NCBI GenBank assembly: GCA_013400115.1
Contig: VXBP01008281.1
Span: 62,001 to 126,000 of the forward strand
DNA from: Rhinopomastus cyanomelas
Lineage: Eukaryota; Chordata; Aves; Bucerotiformes; Rhinopomastidae
DNA: 64,000 nucleotides
Direction: 5' to 3'
The notes beneath the pieces are model-generated. The model did not search any database. It was not told the origin of the DNA and saw only the letters and a list, made by a program, of their open reading frames with translations. Position numbers and translations under genes: made by a program. Positions 51,901-60,254 of this stretch are shown one piece after another. Numbering within the stretch: position 1 is the stretch's first letter; every line of letters begins with the position of its first letter.

Positions 51901-52355
51901 GTTTGGTGTTTCAGATTGGGGTGGTGATGATGTGAGAAAGATTTGAGACCTGCTGATAGTAACAGGGAATAGCTCATGGTCCTGCTGATGAACTTCTGTG
52001 AAATAGTTCTGAAGCTGGAGAGCTGCTGCCTTGAGGGAAGTGTATTGGGATTCACACCCTGTTCCAAATGTCATTGCAGATAATGATGCTAGAGGCTTTA
52101 AGTTGTTTTTGTTTCTTAATTAGCTGTAACGTGCTAATGGCTACAGGCTCTGTCTCTTGTGTATAAAGCTTTTTTAAGCTTTTCTCGAGTATTTTTCACC
52201 AGGTCTGCTTTACTTTTCTTTGGACTTCTTTCAACTCTCTTTCCCCACAATAGGTTGTGTTGAAAATGGTGGCAGAGATTAAGAAGATCCCTGGCATTTC
52301 TCGGGTGATGTATGACTTGACATCAAAGCCCCCAGGAACTACGGAGTGGGAATAA
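33889..52355 (+). CDS. GMPS: GMPS, glutamine-hydrolysing GMP synthase, 16 exons, 693 aa
   Basis: CDS joins 33889-33915, 37526-37707, 40438-40552, 41236-41333, 41813-41916, 42711-42904, 43188-43353, 44099-44250, 44693-44866, 46037-46142, 47128-47243, 47823-47948, 48398-48513, 49786-49916, 50968-51140 and 52254-52355: 2082 bases, 693 aa, the same length as human, all introns GT-AG. The enzyme converts XMP, ATP and glutamine to GMP, AMP, pyrophosphate and glutamate, the last step of GMP synthesis, in cytosol and nucleus. The class I glutamine amidotransferase domain spans about 27-216, with the triad visible as Cys104 (GICYGMQ), His190 and Glu192 (FHPEV). The ATP-pyrophosphatase domain carries the PP-loop SGGVDS at 244-249. 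The C-terminal XMP-binding/dimerisation part keeps HPFPGPGLAIR and ends KPPGTTEWE. All catalytic residues I can check are intact, so it should be functional. Start MALCNGDAK matches human MALCNGDSK. Confidence 0.98.
33916..37525 (+). other. GMPS: GMPS intron 1
   Basis: 3.6 kb. The 5' end stays CpG-rich and holds a GGCCC pentamer run at about 33983-34001. An antisense LTR with primer binding site lies at 36028-36415. No further exon recognised. Confidence 0.85.
36028..36415 (-). mobile_element. Endogenous retrovirus LTR with adjoining Lys-type primer binding site
   Basis: On the minus strand the LTR begins TGTAGGGGAACATG at 36415. It has a TACATAAG promoter-like element, AATAAA at 36169-36174 followed by a GT-rich stretch, and ends near 36042. 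Directly after it, at 36041-36028, is TGGCGCCCGAACGG. The 12-base core TGGCGCCCGAAC is the standard lysine-tRNA primer binding site, and I count 15 of 18 matches to the Lys3 form. That makes this a 5' LTR plus the start of the leader of a betaretrovirus-like (class II, ERV-K type) element, truncated just inside. No gag, pol or env coding sequence follows. It lies in GMPS intron 1, antisense to the gene. Confidence 0.85.
37526..37707 (+). CDS. GMPS: GMPS exon 2
   Basis: Residues 10-69 plus two bases of codon 70. It carries the start of the amidotransferase domain: EGAVVILDAGAQYGKVIDRR. Acceptor TTTGCAG, donor CG|GTAGGT. Confidence 0.97.
38812..38950 (+). repeat. CR1 LINE 3' UTR fragment
   Basis: Shows the CR1 3' UTR order: CTGGAAGTGTTCAAGGCCAG, then GGGCTCTGGGCAACCTGGTC, CCTGCCCACAGCAGGG and CCTTCCAACCTTAA, then a decayed tail. 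It lies in GMPS intron 2, in the gene's orientation. Confidence 0.85.
39895..40198 (+). repeat. CR1 LINE 3' UTR fragment (second copy in GMPS intron 2)
   Basis: Begins near AGCTGGAGAGAGACTTTG and runs through GGAATGGTTTCAAACTAAAA, GGAAGAAATTTCTGCCTGTG, GGGAGGTTGTGGCTGC, AAGTGTTCAAGG and CCCATGGCAGGG, ending CCCTTCCAACC. It includes more of the 3' UTR than the copy at 38.8 kb and ends about 240 bases before GMPS exon 3. Confidence 0.85.
40438..40552 (+). CDS. GMPS: GMPS exon 3 (catalytic cysteine)
   Basis: Residues 70-108, including IIISGGPNSVYAEDAPWFDP and LGICYGMQ with the nucleophile Cys104. Acceptor TCTGCAG, donor CAG|GTGCTG. Confidence 0.97.
41236..41333 (+). CDS. GMPS: GMPS exon 4
   Basis: Residues 109-140 plus two bases of codon 141: MMNKVFGGTVHKKSVREDGV onward. 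Acceptor TTGACAG, donor AG|GTACTC. Confidence 0.97.
41813..41916 (+). CDS. GMPS: GMPS exon 5
   Basis: Residues 141-175 plus one base of codon 176: LVLLTHGDSVDKVADGFKVV. Acceptor GTTTAG, donor G|GTATGT. Confidence 0.97.
42563..42644 (+). other. GMPS: Possible frame-breaking cassette exon in GMPS intron 5
   Basis: An 82-base segment is bounded by a pyrimidine-rich acceptor (CTTTATTCCCAATCATAG) and a good donor (GG|GTATGT). Joined to exon 5 it stays open across its whole length, but 82 is not a multiple of three, so joining to exon 6 would shift the frame into a TGA within a few codons. It could be an alternative poison exon or chance splice-like sequence. It is not part of the 693-aa product. 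Confidence 0.25.
42711..42904 (+). CDS. GMPS: GMPS exon 6 (catalytic His and Glu)
   Basis: Residues 176-240. KKLYGAQFHPEVSL holds His190 and Glu192, and the linker to the ATP-pyrophosphatase domain follows. Acceptor AACAAAG, donor CTG|GTGAGT. Confidence 0.97.
43188..43353 (+). CDS. GMPS: GMPS exon 7 (PP-loop)
   Basis: Residues 241-295 plus one base of codon 296. It starts VLLSGGVDSTVCTALLNRAL, containing the ATP-binding PP-loop at 244-249, then VIAVHIDNGFMRKRES. Acceptor CCTTAG, donor G|GTACCC. Confidence 0.97.
44099..44250 (+). CDS. GMPS: GMPS exon 8
   Basis: Residues 296-346: NAAHSFYNGTTTLPISDEDR and SPEEKRKIIGDTFVK. Acceptor CATGCAG, donor AAG|GTAAAG. Confidence 0.97.
44693..44866 (+). 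CDS. GMPS: GMPS exon 9
   Basis: Residues 347-404: FLAQGTLRPDLIESAS and IKTHHNDTELIRKLREE, nucleotide-domain segments conserved across GMP synthases. Acceptor TTCTAG, donor GAG|GTAAAT. Confidence 0.97.
46037..46142 (+). CDS. GMPS: GMPS exon 10
   Basis: Residues 405-439 plus one base of codon 440: GKVIEPLKDFHKDEVRVLGR and LVSRHPFPG. Acceptor TTTTTAAG, donor G|GTATTA. Confidence 0.97.
47128..47243 (+). CDS. GMPS: GMPS exon 11
   Basis: Residues 440-478. It completes the HPFPGPGLAIR signature of the XMP-binding region, then VICAEEPYVCKDF. Acceptor TTGTAG, donor AAG|GTAAAA. Confidence 0.97.
47823..47948 (+). CDS. GMPS: GMPS exon 12
   Basis: Residues 479-520: PHTLLQRVKACTTEEDQEKL and a helical segment ending PIKTVGVQ. 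Acceptor CTGCACAG, donor CAG|GTCAGT. Confidence 0.97.
48398..48513 (+). CDS. GMPS: GMPS exon 13
   Basis: Residues 521-558 plus two bases of codon 559: GDCRSYSYVCGISSKD and LARLIPRMCHNINR. Acceptor TTTATAG, donor AG|GTAAGA. Confidence 0.97.
49786..49916 (+). CDS. GMPS: GMPS exon 14
   Basis: Residues 559-602 plus one base of codon 603: PPVKEPPTDVTPTFLTTG and RQADFEAHNILRESG. Acceptor CTCCAG, donor G|GTAAGT. Confidence 0.97.
50968..51140 (+). CDS. GMPS: GMPS exon 15
   Basis: Residues 603-660: YAGKISQMPIILTPLHFDRD, QPSCQRSVVIRPF and SDFMTGIAATPGNE. Acceptor CCAAAG, donor GAG|GTAATA. Confidence 0.97.
52254..52355 (+). CDS. GMPS: GMPS exon 16 with stop codon
   Basis: Residues 661-693 and TAA. 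It encodes IKKIPGISRVMYDLTSKPPG and ends TTEWE, the invariant GMP synthase C-terminus. Acceptor CACAATAG. Confidence 0.97.
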   Translation, partial: VVLKMVAEIKKIPGISRVMYDLTSKPPGTTEWE

Positions 52356-52775
52356 TTAACTTTTTTTTCTATTAAAGTGCAGTCTAAATCATATCAGAAA
52401 CCATTCCCAGTGTTGACATGCAGTACTGTGAGAGAGTGACTGGAGTTGCTACATCGCATCAGATTCCTCTCCTGGAGCGTAGACCTGCATTTAAGAGCTG
52501 TGCTGGGGATAATAACAGTAAGAGTCGAGCTGAGGATTTGTACGGGTAAATAATCACGGCAGCATTGCCGATGCGCAGTCAGATTCCTATTGCTTTTGCC
52601 TTTGTCTTACCCATCTGTTCCTGTCCTCACGTGTGTTATCGTTGTCATTTCAGCGTCTTTGTTTTTGTACACCATGTAAAAAGAGACCGTTTATTCTACC
52701 AAAAGCATTGTTACACCTAAAAACAATGTAAGATTAATTCTTTGTGACCAACTGCTTTTGAACGGATTTATTATA

Positions 52776-52781
52776 AATAAA
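52776..52781 (+). terminator. GMPS: Candidate proximal GMPS poly(A) signal
   Basis: AATAAA about 420 bases past the GMPS stop, followed within 40 bases by a GT-rich stretch. The best-placed proximal site. Confidence 0.6.
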
Positions 52782-55107
52782 TATTTTGCCAAATGGAGTA
52801 GTGAGTACCCTTGAGTTGTGCAATTACTGCGCATCTGTTGTAGACTGTTTAGCCTGTTCTGTAGTGTTTGACATATCAGCCCATGGCAATAACATTGAGC
52901 TCCAAAAGAGCAAAATGCTAAAATATGATGGAGTCACCTCTGTCTGTCAGTCCTGGCTCGGCAGGTGTGTGCTGCTACCAGCTGCGTCTGTTGGACTCTG
53001 GACAGGGCGGTAGGTGCCGGTCCCTTTGCCTCCTACTGCCATGTGCTTTCCTTATACTTGAGGACAGTTTATTTTCTGTGCATTTGCTTTTACAGGAGTT
53101 TTATTTTATTGGTATGTATTGTGCTTAGCTTGATCTTTAAGATTGCTCTAGTTGCTAGTGTGGGGGTCGCAGTGTCAGTACTGACTTACCTGACCTGCAT
53201 AGGTCCCTCCCGTCATTCGTGTTCTGCTATTGATGTAGTTAAATAAGCAATAATTTGAGAGGTGGTTTCTTTGGGCGCCTGTACATTTCCCATGTGTCAA
53301 GGCAAAGCGATTTCCATCCACCTGGGAGGTTTGAGCGTGTCCTGCAGTTGCTGTCTGTGAAAGGTAACAGTGAAATTCCTGCTGGATGCCTCTGCTGGTA
53401 GAACCACAACCACATCTCCAGATTTATCCCTTTTATCCCTTTTTATTTGTAATACAAGCAGTTGATTTTCATTCAGTCGCGTGTTTGCCCTAGTATCATG
53501 TGGTAAAATGCTTGATTAAAACTGCTCAATAACATGGAGAATGTCATGGCTGTAGCTATTTCCACTTGCATAGACCTGTGAACTGGAATATTGGCTCTAA
53601 GTGTTTGTTCTGTTTTTCTGATCACACACACTTTGCTTTTGTTCTTGTATTTGCTGCCTACCCTGTATGGAAAAATAATTCCTGCTTATAGGAGCCTGGC
53701 AGGTCCTGTAACTTGGTCCTGGCAGATTGATCTTGATTGGTGTCTTGGTTGTTGTCTTTACAAAATGGGGTAGCTGTTCTCACCCAGCTCAGTCATAACT
53801 CCTTGAGCCCTGTGGGTGAGGTTTGTGATGTACGTGAAGGGTTCTCCACACCAGTGTTCTTTTGTTACTGTGATCTCTTAACACTTCTGGTCAAACACAC
53901 CGTAAATGGGTGTCTGCTGGGGCAGGATCTGTTACGGCCTGGGTAATGTGGGACATGCCTTAGGAGCTTGTCTTGGAGCTCCCTAGTGAAATTATGGTCT
54001 TGGAGTGCGCACGGTCCTTTTGTCAGGAGAAGCTAAATATGGTTGTTTTCATTACTGTCTGTATCTTGGACATTAAGGATGCGATGACAAGAATTGAATC
54101 CTTTAGATGTGATGCAGAAATCCTCCAGCCTCTCGGTGCTCTAGCGGTTGCTCATTGTGAGTAGGTTTGTTCTTTCTGCTGCTGCCAGTTTGCGTTGCCT
54201 TGACAGCAAGTAGGCAAAAGAGAAGGAATTACTAGAAAATAAAGAACGTAGAGCACCTCTTCAACCCTCCTCTGTTTTGACCAAGACACTTAGTTGGTCT
54301 CTGTGTAAATAAATCTGCAGCCCATAATTATGACAGAGTTCACAAGAGGTCTTGTGTGGTGATGGTGATGCCATGGGGTTGAGGCCACAGCAGCTGCTGC
54401 ACCTCTGGCCCATAAACTTGCAACACACCTGGGCAGAAATCGAATTCCCTGCCCGTGGCTCTGTTGGAGCTGCATCTTGTCTATGGGCATGATGTCCACA
54501 CTGTATTCTAATGTCTCACGTACACTTTTACCATCTTAATCACCTGAGTTGTTTCCATAACTGAATTAAATGGAGCATGACAGTGCGTGAGTTCTTTAGA
54601 AACTTTTAGAAACTTATTTTGCTTTTGGGTTGGTGTTTTTTTAAAAAAAAGCTGGAGAGTTGAATATTGACAGTTTTAGGCATAAACTCTTGCACTAGAC
54701 TACAAATGTCTTCTCAAAATGGGTTTTGCGATCTCCAGCTCTCTCCCCCGTCGCTGCTTGATGCCTGTGTCATGCATTGTAGATGCAGTGGGTTGTTCTG
54801 GGAAGACTGGTGTTATCACCCCAGCGGTTCTTGAGTGGTTGTATGGGATCCTTGTGTATTGGATGGCTGCAAGTGGAAAGAAACATAATACTCTGTTCAT
54901 GTTTCTTAAAATAAATTATATTTAGCATCTAGTTTACAAACTAATAACTGTAGCTGCCCTGTACAATTGTTCATCTCGAGTCTTCAGTAAAACATGTCAG
55001 CAGTTAGAGGAATTTGTATCGGGGCATTCCCCATCATTTTCAATTTTTAACATTTTTTTCTGCTTGTGAAATGATAAAAGTACTGTGAGCCTTAATTTTT
55101 ATCCACA

Positions 55108-55113
55108 AATAAA
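55108..55113 (+). terminator. GMPS: Candidate distal GMPS poly(A) signal
   Basis: AATAAA followed by TTTGGTGTG, 2.75 kb past the stop. It could end a longer 3' UTR. Another hexamer lies at 54910-54915. Confidence 0.35.
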
Positions 55114-56912
55114 AATATTATGTTTGAACTTTGGTGTGACTTTTTTAAGGGCTTATGTGTGGGGATGATGTCATAGAACACACTGCCCGTGCTGGATTGG
55201 AAAAGCTATGTGTGGCAGTTGAGCTTTGGCTGCAGGTGATGCTGAGGGTGAGGAGGTGTGGTGGTGTGCCTGGGCTGTGATCAGGGACCAGCTCTGGTGT
55301 GTTCACCCTGTGCAGGACAGGGTGTTTGTCATTCTTCCCTAATGAAGAAATAAGTGAGAGCTGCCATACATAATTTAACACACTCTGACATGGGCTGCAT
55401 CTGACTATGGAGGCTGTGACCTAGCCACAGGCACCAGAGTCCCAGCGTTGTCACTTCACTGGTGGGTGTCTGTGGTGCCATAGGGTGCAGACCCAGCTCA
55501 TCTCTCCATGTCTCTTCTGCCTGGAGCTTGCCCAGCTCTCCCTGTGTCTTGGTGTTGAGGTGGGTTGCTGTTCAGGACATTGGGAATGTGATGGGAATTT
55601 GTGGGTTTTAGGGAGCAAAAGAGGTTTGCTCAATGATCACAGCCCCATGAGTGCTCTGGGGAAGTTTCCGCCAACTCCTGTGGAGCTTCAGACAGTCTCG
55701 ATGGCAGAAGTCAGTGGTGGAGTAGGACCAAAGTAAACACTTACTTCTTTAAAAAATAAAAAAAGCTGCTCTGTGCTGAATTTGTTGACGATTGGGGGGA
55801 ACGTCCCTGCTGTGCAAAGCAGGGTGGCAGCCAAGCGGGGACCTGGCACCACGCAGCTCTGGGTTTGAAGGTGGCTGAGTCAGGGTTTGGATTCAAGACG
55901 ATCTTTGCGCTTTGCGGAGCTGCTGTTTATTTTTAGTTGCTTCTGTATTGCTCATTGTCATGGTAACACCACAGCATCACACGGGTGCTCCAGGGATGGG
56001 CTGCTCTGTCAGCGCTGGACTGGGACGAGCAGGTGTGGACATGGGGCTCCTGGCCATGGATTTTAGGGTGAAGGTGTTATCTCAATGTCCTGTGGTCCAC
56101 CCCATGGACTTTACTTGCTGCCATCCCGACTTGGGGCTCTCCACTGCTGGAAACCCATCACAATCCACCCTCCAGGCAGACAAACTTGTCTGGGAAGAAT
56201 CTGAAATGTGTCCTTGGAACTGTTGAAGGTGCTCAGTGGGGAATTAACAACACAAAACCTTGTCGACTAAAGTGGATCAGCCTTTTAGTCTGAAATTTAT
56301 GCAGGAAAGTAAAGTACAACGTGGGTGGTTCTGCACCTTTTTGTACTGTTTGAAGCAGTTGCTGAGTGGTGGGGGATTGTCAGGCATCAAAGGCTACAGC
56401 ACATGTTTGGGAGCTGAGCCAGGCTCGACCTCCCTGCCTATTTGCCCTGGGCAGCCAGTCACCTCCAGAAAGGTCTGAGCACCTGGATTCCACCTGACCT
56501 TAGGACATCTTCCCCTTTCTTATTACAGATTGTTTGAGCACTAGTTGCTCTTGGTGCAACCCAAAGTAAATGCAGAAAAAGCTGCTCATCGGAGATCTCA
56601 CAAAAGACTCAGCAAGGAGAAGGAAAGAAATGTTAATTAAAATACCCAGGAATTTTACTTTTTTGCTTGTGTGTTATAGGGCTGGGGCTTGGCTCTGAGA
56701 TCATGGCTAAAAATTACTTGGGGAGATAAAAGGCTGAAGAGAGCTACTTCCACTTCAGTTCTTTTCGTTTCAGCAGATGGACTCGAAGCGAAGTGTGATC
56801 TCGTGCTGCATGAGCTGCCCTACTCCCTGAAGCCTTTCAAGGAGACAGCTGGGAGCTTTCCAAGGGGCTGTCTTTGGGATTTATGGAGTATGTGCAGCAT
56901 GCAACTGCTTTG

Positions 56913-57170
56913 TCATAGAATCATTACGGATTGGAAGGGACCTCAAAAGATCATCTAGTCCAATCCACCTGCAACAGCAGGATCACCTAGACCAAGTCAC
57001 ACAGGAACACATCCAGTCAGGTCTTGAATATCTCCAGTGAGGGAGACTGCACAACCACCCTGGGCAGCCTGTTCCAGTGCTCTGTGACCCTTACCGTGAA
57101 GAAGTTCCTTCTCAGGTTGATCTGGAACCTCCCATGTTCCAGCTTACAACCATTGCCCCTCGTCCTATCT
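56913..57170 (-). repeat. CR1 LINE 3' end fragment
   Basis: Begins on the plus strand with CATAGAATCATTACGGATTG, the reverse complement of the CR1 tail, then GGAAGGGACCTCAAAAGATC, GGGCAGCCTGTTCCAGTGCT and AAGAAGTTCCTTCTCAGG. That is a CR1 3' UTR in minus orientation, about 258 bases and 5'-truncated. Confidence 0.92.
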
Positions 57171-59612
57171 CATGAAGAAAAATGGTGCTTTTTACTCTTT
57201 GCCACTTTTAATTGCAGCCATCCTTCAATCAGATGCAATAAAGCTGATGGAGCAGCAACACAGAGATCCAACAGCAAAATGCAAGTGGCTGGAATGGCCA
57301 TGAGGAAACCAAAACCTCCTTCCCCAGGAGCACCACCTGTACTGATTAGTTCCCAAGATGCGAGCAGGGTGTCAAAACTTGAGGCTGTGCCCCATGTTCC
57401 TGAGGTGCTCCTTGCTAGGAGAGGGCTGGGTAAATGGAGGTATGCTAACACCAACATCTCCTGTTCCCTGTATTGAGATTTCTCTTTCAGCTGCATGTCA
57501 GGCAGGTTTTATTTCACCCATTTCTCCACCCAACACTGTTTTTATTGTGTCCAAGCTGCTCAGACCACAGAGGCTGCGTCAGCACCCATCTAACAGGGTC
57601 CTGATCCTCCCATGCTGATTACTTATGGGGTTTGGGGGAGTTAACCCACAATGGGAAACCAGAGCATCAAGGGGGAGTCAGGAAAAAGTTTTTAGAACCT
57701 TAACGAAACTGGATGCAGGTACACAGAGGGGTTTGAACATTGATTTGAAACTTTGTTCCTGCTTGTGGTGAATAGGGGAATGTGCAGAGAGAGGGCTGCT
57801 CTGTTGGGATGGCAGATGCATTTCCATCTTATTCCAAGAAAATAAAAACAGCAGGGAATGCTCAACTAACCTAACCCAACCCACCCCACTGAATTTTTCA
57901 GAGAACTTGCCTGTATTTGCCACCCCAATTAAATGGCTGATTTGGGCTCCTTCCTGTGGCATTCAGGGATGCCAGGATTGACCAGCAGCTCAGGGGCTGC
58001 TCTGAAACACTTCCAGAAGTTTGGAAACACGAGGGTGGGTCAGGAGAGAGGCTCAGAGCATCCCTTGGGCTGGCTGTGCCACGAGGAAACGCATTGCCGA
58101 GACCACCCCAAGCAGGCGCAGCTGCCCTGCCTGTGCTGTTCGTAAGTCGCTTTGTTCAAACGCTGTCAGAGCAGGATGAGCCACTTAAAAGCAATTAAGG
58201 ATCTTAATGAATCTTGCCCTGACAGGGTTTCAATTACCTTAAGTAGAAGGCAGAAGGAGCAGGAGCACCTAAAGGGTATCGTTTAGGCTCTTGCTAATTG
58301 GAGCATGCATTTGAAAATTACTGTGCTCCTGTGGGATGAAATCTATAGGTTTACTTGGGTATTGCTTACAGATGGGGCTGGAAAATACCTTAAACACCTC
58401 TAAGTAGGACCTTACAGATTGTTGTTATGATTATTTAACATTATTTTTATTAGGATTACGTTATTTATTTCTTGTTACTATTATTATTTGGTGTTGGCCT
58501 TGGGACAGTAGGTTGGACTCAATTATTTTAAAGGTCTTTTCCAATCTGAACAATTCAGTGATTCAGTGATGAACTGCTGCTCGTTTGCCCTGCTTGAGAT
58601 GAGCTGTAGCTGTGTGCGCAGACAGGTCTTAGATGTGCGTATGGAGCTGGAGAGATGTAAGGGATCCTTATGCAGAGGCCAGAGTGGGATCTGAACAGCT
58701 TGGGTGGGTTTTAAGAGCATTTTAAAGTAGGGTGAATTTTCAATGAGTTTCAGTCGAATTGCTGGATCAGAATTTGCTTTCTCTAGGAAAAACGTTAGTT
58801 GCGAAGCTCAGGACAGATTTTTCCTGCATAATGCAGTGAATGAGGCACTTGTGGAGCAGAGCAGGTTTAACCCAAATGCACGTCCTGGTAGGAAATTGCT
58901 GATGAGAGAGATTCTAAACAATCCCTACAAATGCAAACTGTGTCAAATACATTAATTCACTCAAGAGCAAAACATCTACCAGAGGTTTTTAGAAACATTT
59001 TTCTTTTTTTACCAGGAGATTTGGCTAAAACTGTGTCTGAGCCAGAGGAAAACATTAAACCCTTGTTCTAAATTCTGGCAAGGCTGAGAATTAAGGGACC
59101 ATTCTGCTTTAAAACTGGCCACACAAGCAATATTGTGTGTTATTTTTTCCTCATGGCTGATCCATACCCCTGTGCCACTTGTTATTGCAGTAACCTCCCC
59201 TGGCTGCAGACAGCCCAGGATTGTCCATTTAATACAGATAAGTGCAGGGCATTATGTTGGCAGCACCAAGATTAACTCACCCAGGCGCTTGCTAGGGCTT
59301 AAAGGGGACCTGTTGGGATCCAGGGACCCCACTAAGCCCAAGGACCTGACCTAGCAGAGGTGGGCTCTGGGAGTCCTGACCAGCATGGAGATGGTTTCTG
59401 TTTGTGAGTCCAACTCCGGAGACAGCAGATGGAATAAAAAAAAAAATAATCACATTTTATAAAGGGTATCTGTAGAAATTCCCAAAGCTTGGAGTAAGAG
59501 CATCAGTATTAAGTTATAATCTGTAATAAGGTGCAAGTGCAGAAATCCTAGAGGTGTTTTCATACATATGTATACTGTATAAATAAGAGAAAAATGCATT
59601 ATTATAGCCAGA
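57171..59612. other. Intergenic DNA, no gene recognised
   Basis: No exon with recognisable similarity. It holds one short CR1 tail at 58508-58570. Confidence 0.6.
58508..58570 (+). repeat. CR1 LINE 3' tail fragment
   Basis: Contains GGTTGGACTCAATTATTTTA, AAGGTCTTTTCCAATCTGAA and ATTCAGTGATTCAGTGAT, a diverged CR1 tail. Confidence 0.7.
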
Positions 59613-60254
59613 TGTAGCGGGTTGAAATTCAAAGTGCTTTGCTCCTGGGTTTTCGGCACCGATTTTGTGGTGGGTTCAGGACCACAAGTCAATATCAATG
59701 AAAGGAAAGCAAAGCAGTGAGGTCTCAGTGGCATCTCAGACAAAATTCACCAGACAACTGATGGCTTAGGGAAACTCCAGAAAGGTTTATTAACCCTAAC
59801 TATACACAGAAAAGGTTATGCAAGTCGGTGCATACAAACTGTGTCACTAATGCCCTCACAGAACCTGAGAAAATAGAATGGCAAACCACTCCAGTTTGGG
59901 CCTTGGATCTTCTTCCAATTTAGAGACCTGGGAAGGAAAGCATGACCCCGCGGCCCGGGTCGGTTCCAGACCCCGCGGCGGCAGGTGCCCGCCGGCGGTG
60001 GGGTCAGGCGGGAGCCGCGGCTGGCTCCGAAGGGGGGGTGCCGCGGCAGGTCGCGGCTGCTTCGGGAGCCGCTGTCCTCACCCCCCTCCACGGCCCGTTC
60101 CCGGGGCGGTAGGGGGCGCTCCCCTCAGGGCCAAAGCCCGCGAAAAAGGCGCGAACAGAGACCCTGCCCCGGTTTTTATAGGCTCCCCCAGCCCGCCTTT
60201 CAGGGGCAGATCACAGGAGAGACGCTTCCGGGGGGGTTTCCTGTGACCTGTGCA
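59613..60254 (-). mobile_element. Solo LTR of an endogenous retrovirus (minus orientation)
   Basis: On the minus strand the element runs TGCACAGG (60254) to CCGCTACA (59613), 642 bases. It has a TATA box (TATAAAAA at 60180-60173) and a very GC-rich transcribed part (about 59940-60170). AATAAA (59791-59786) comes close to the 3' end, and the ends are TG...CA. Flanks are a 6-base pair with one mismatch (plus strand GCCAGA at 59607-59612, ACCAGA at 60255-60260), consistent with a target-site duplication. No primer binding site or internal region adjoins, so it is a solo LTR from recombination. A six-base duplication would fit class II elements. Open frames within it are GC-driven and not genes. 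Confidence 0.85.

Larger units (their letters stand above)
52356..56912 (+). other. GMPS 3' UTR and adjoining intergenic DNA
   Basis: No coding exon recognised. Candidate poly(A) signals are at 52776-52781, 54910-54915 and 55108-55113. The region contains short open frames with no conserved motif and no repeat I can name. The transcript end cannot be fixed from sequence alone. Confidence 0.6.

Noticed and set aside
53973..54164. Open frame ending ILQPLGALAVAHCE (+) downstream of GMPS
   Set aside because: It lies in the likely GMPS 3' UTR, has no known match and no supporting splice sites.
57024..57476. 150-codon open frame (+)
   Set aside because: Its first third is the reverse complement of a CR1 3' UTR and the rest has no similarity, so it is not a gene.
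58743..58955. 70-codon open frame starting MSFSRIAGSEF (+)
   Set aside because: Normal-looking composition, but no similarity recognised and no promoter or splice evidence in an intergenic region with LINE debris.
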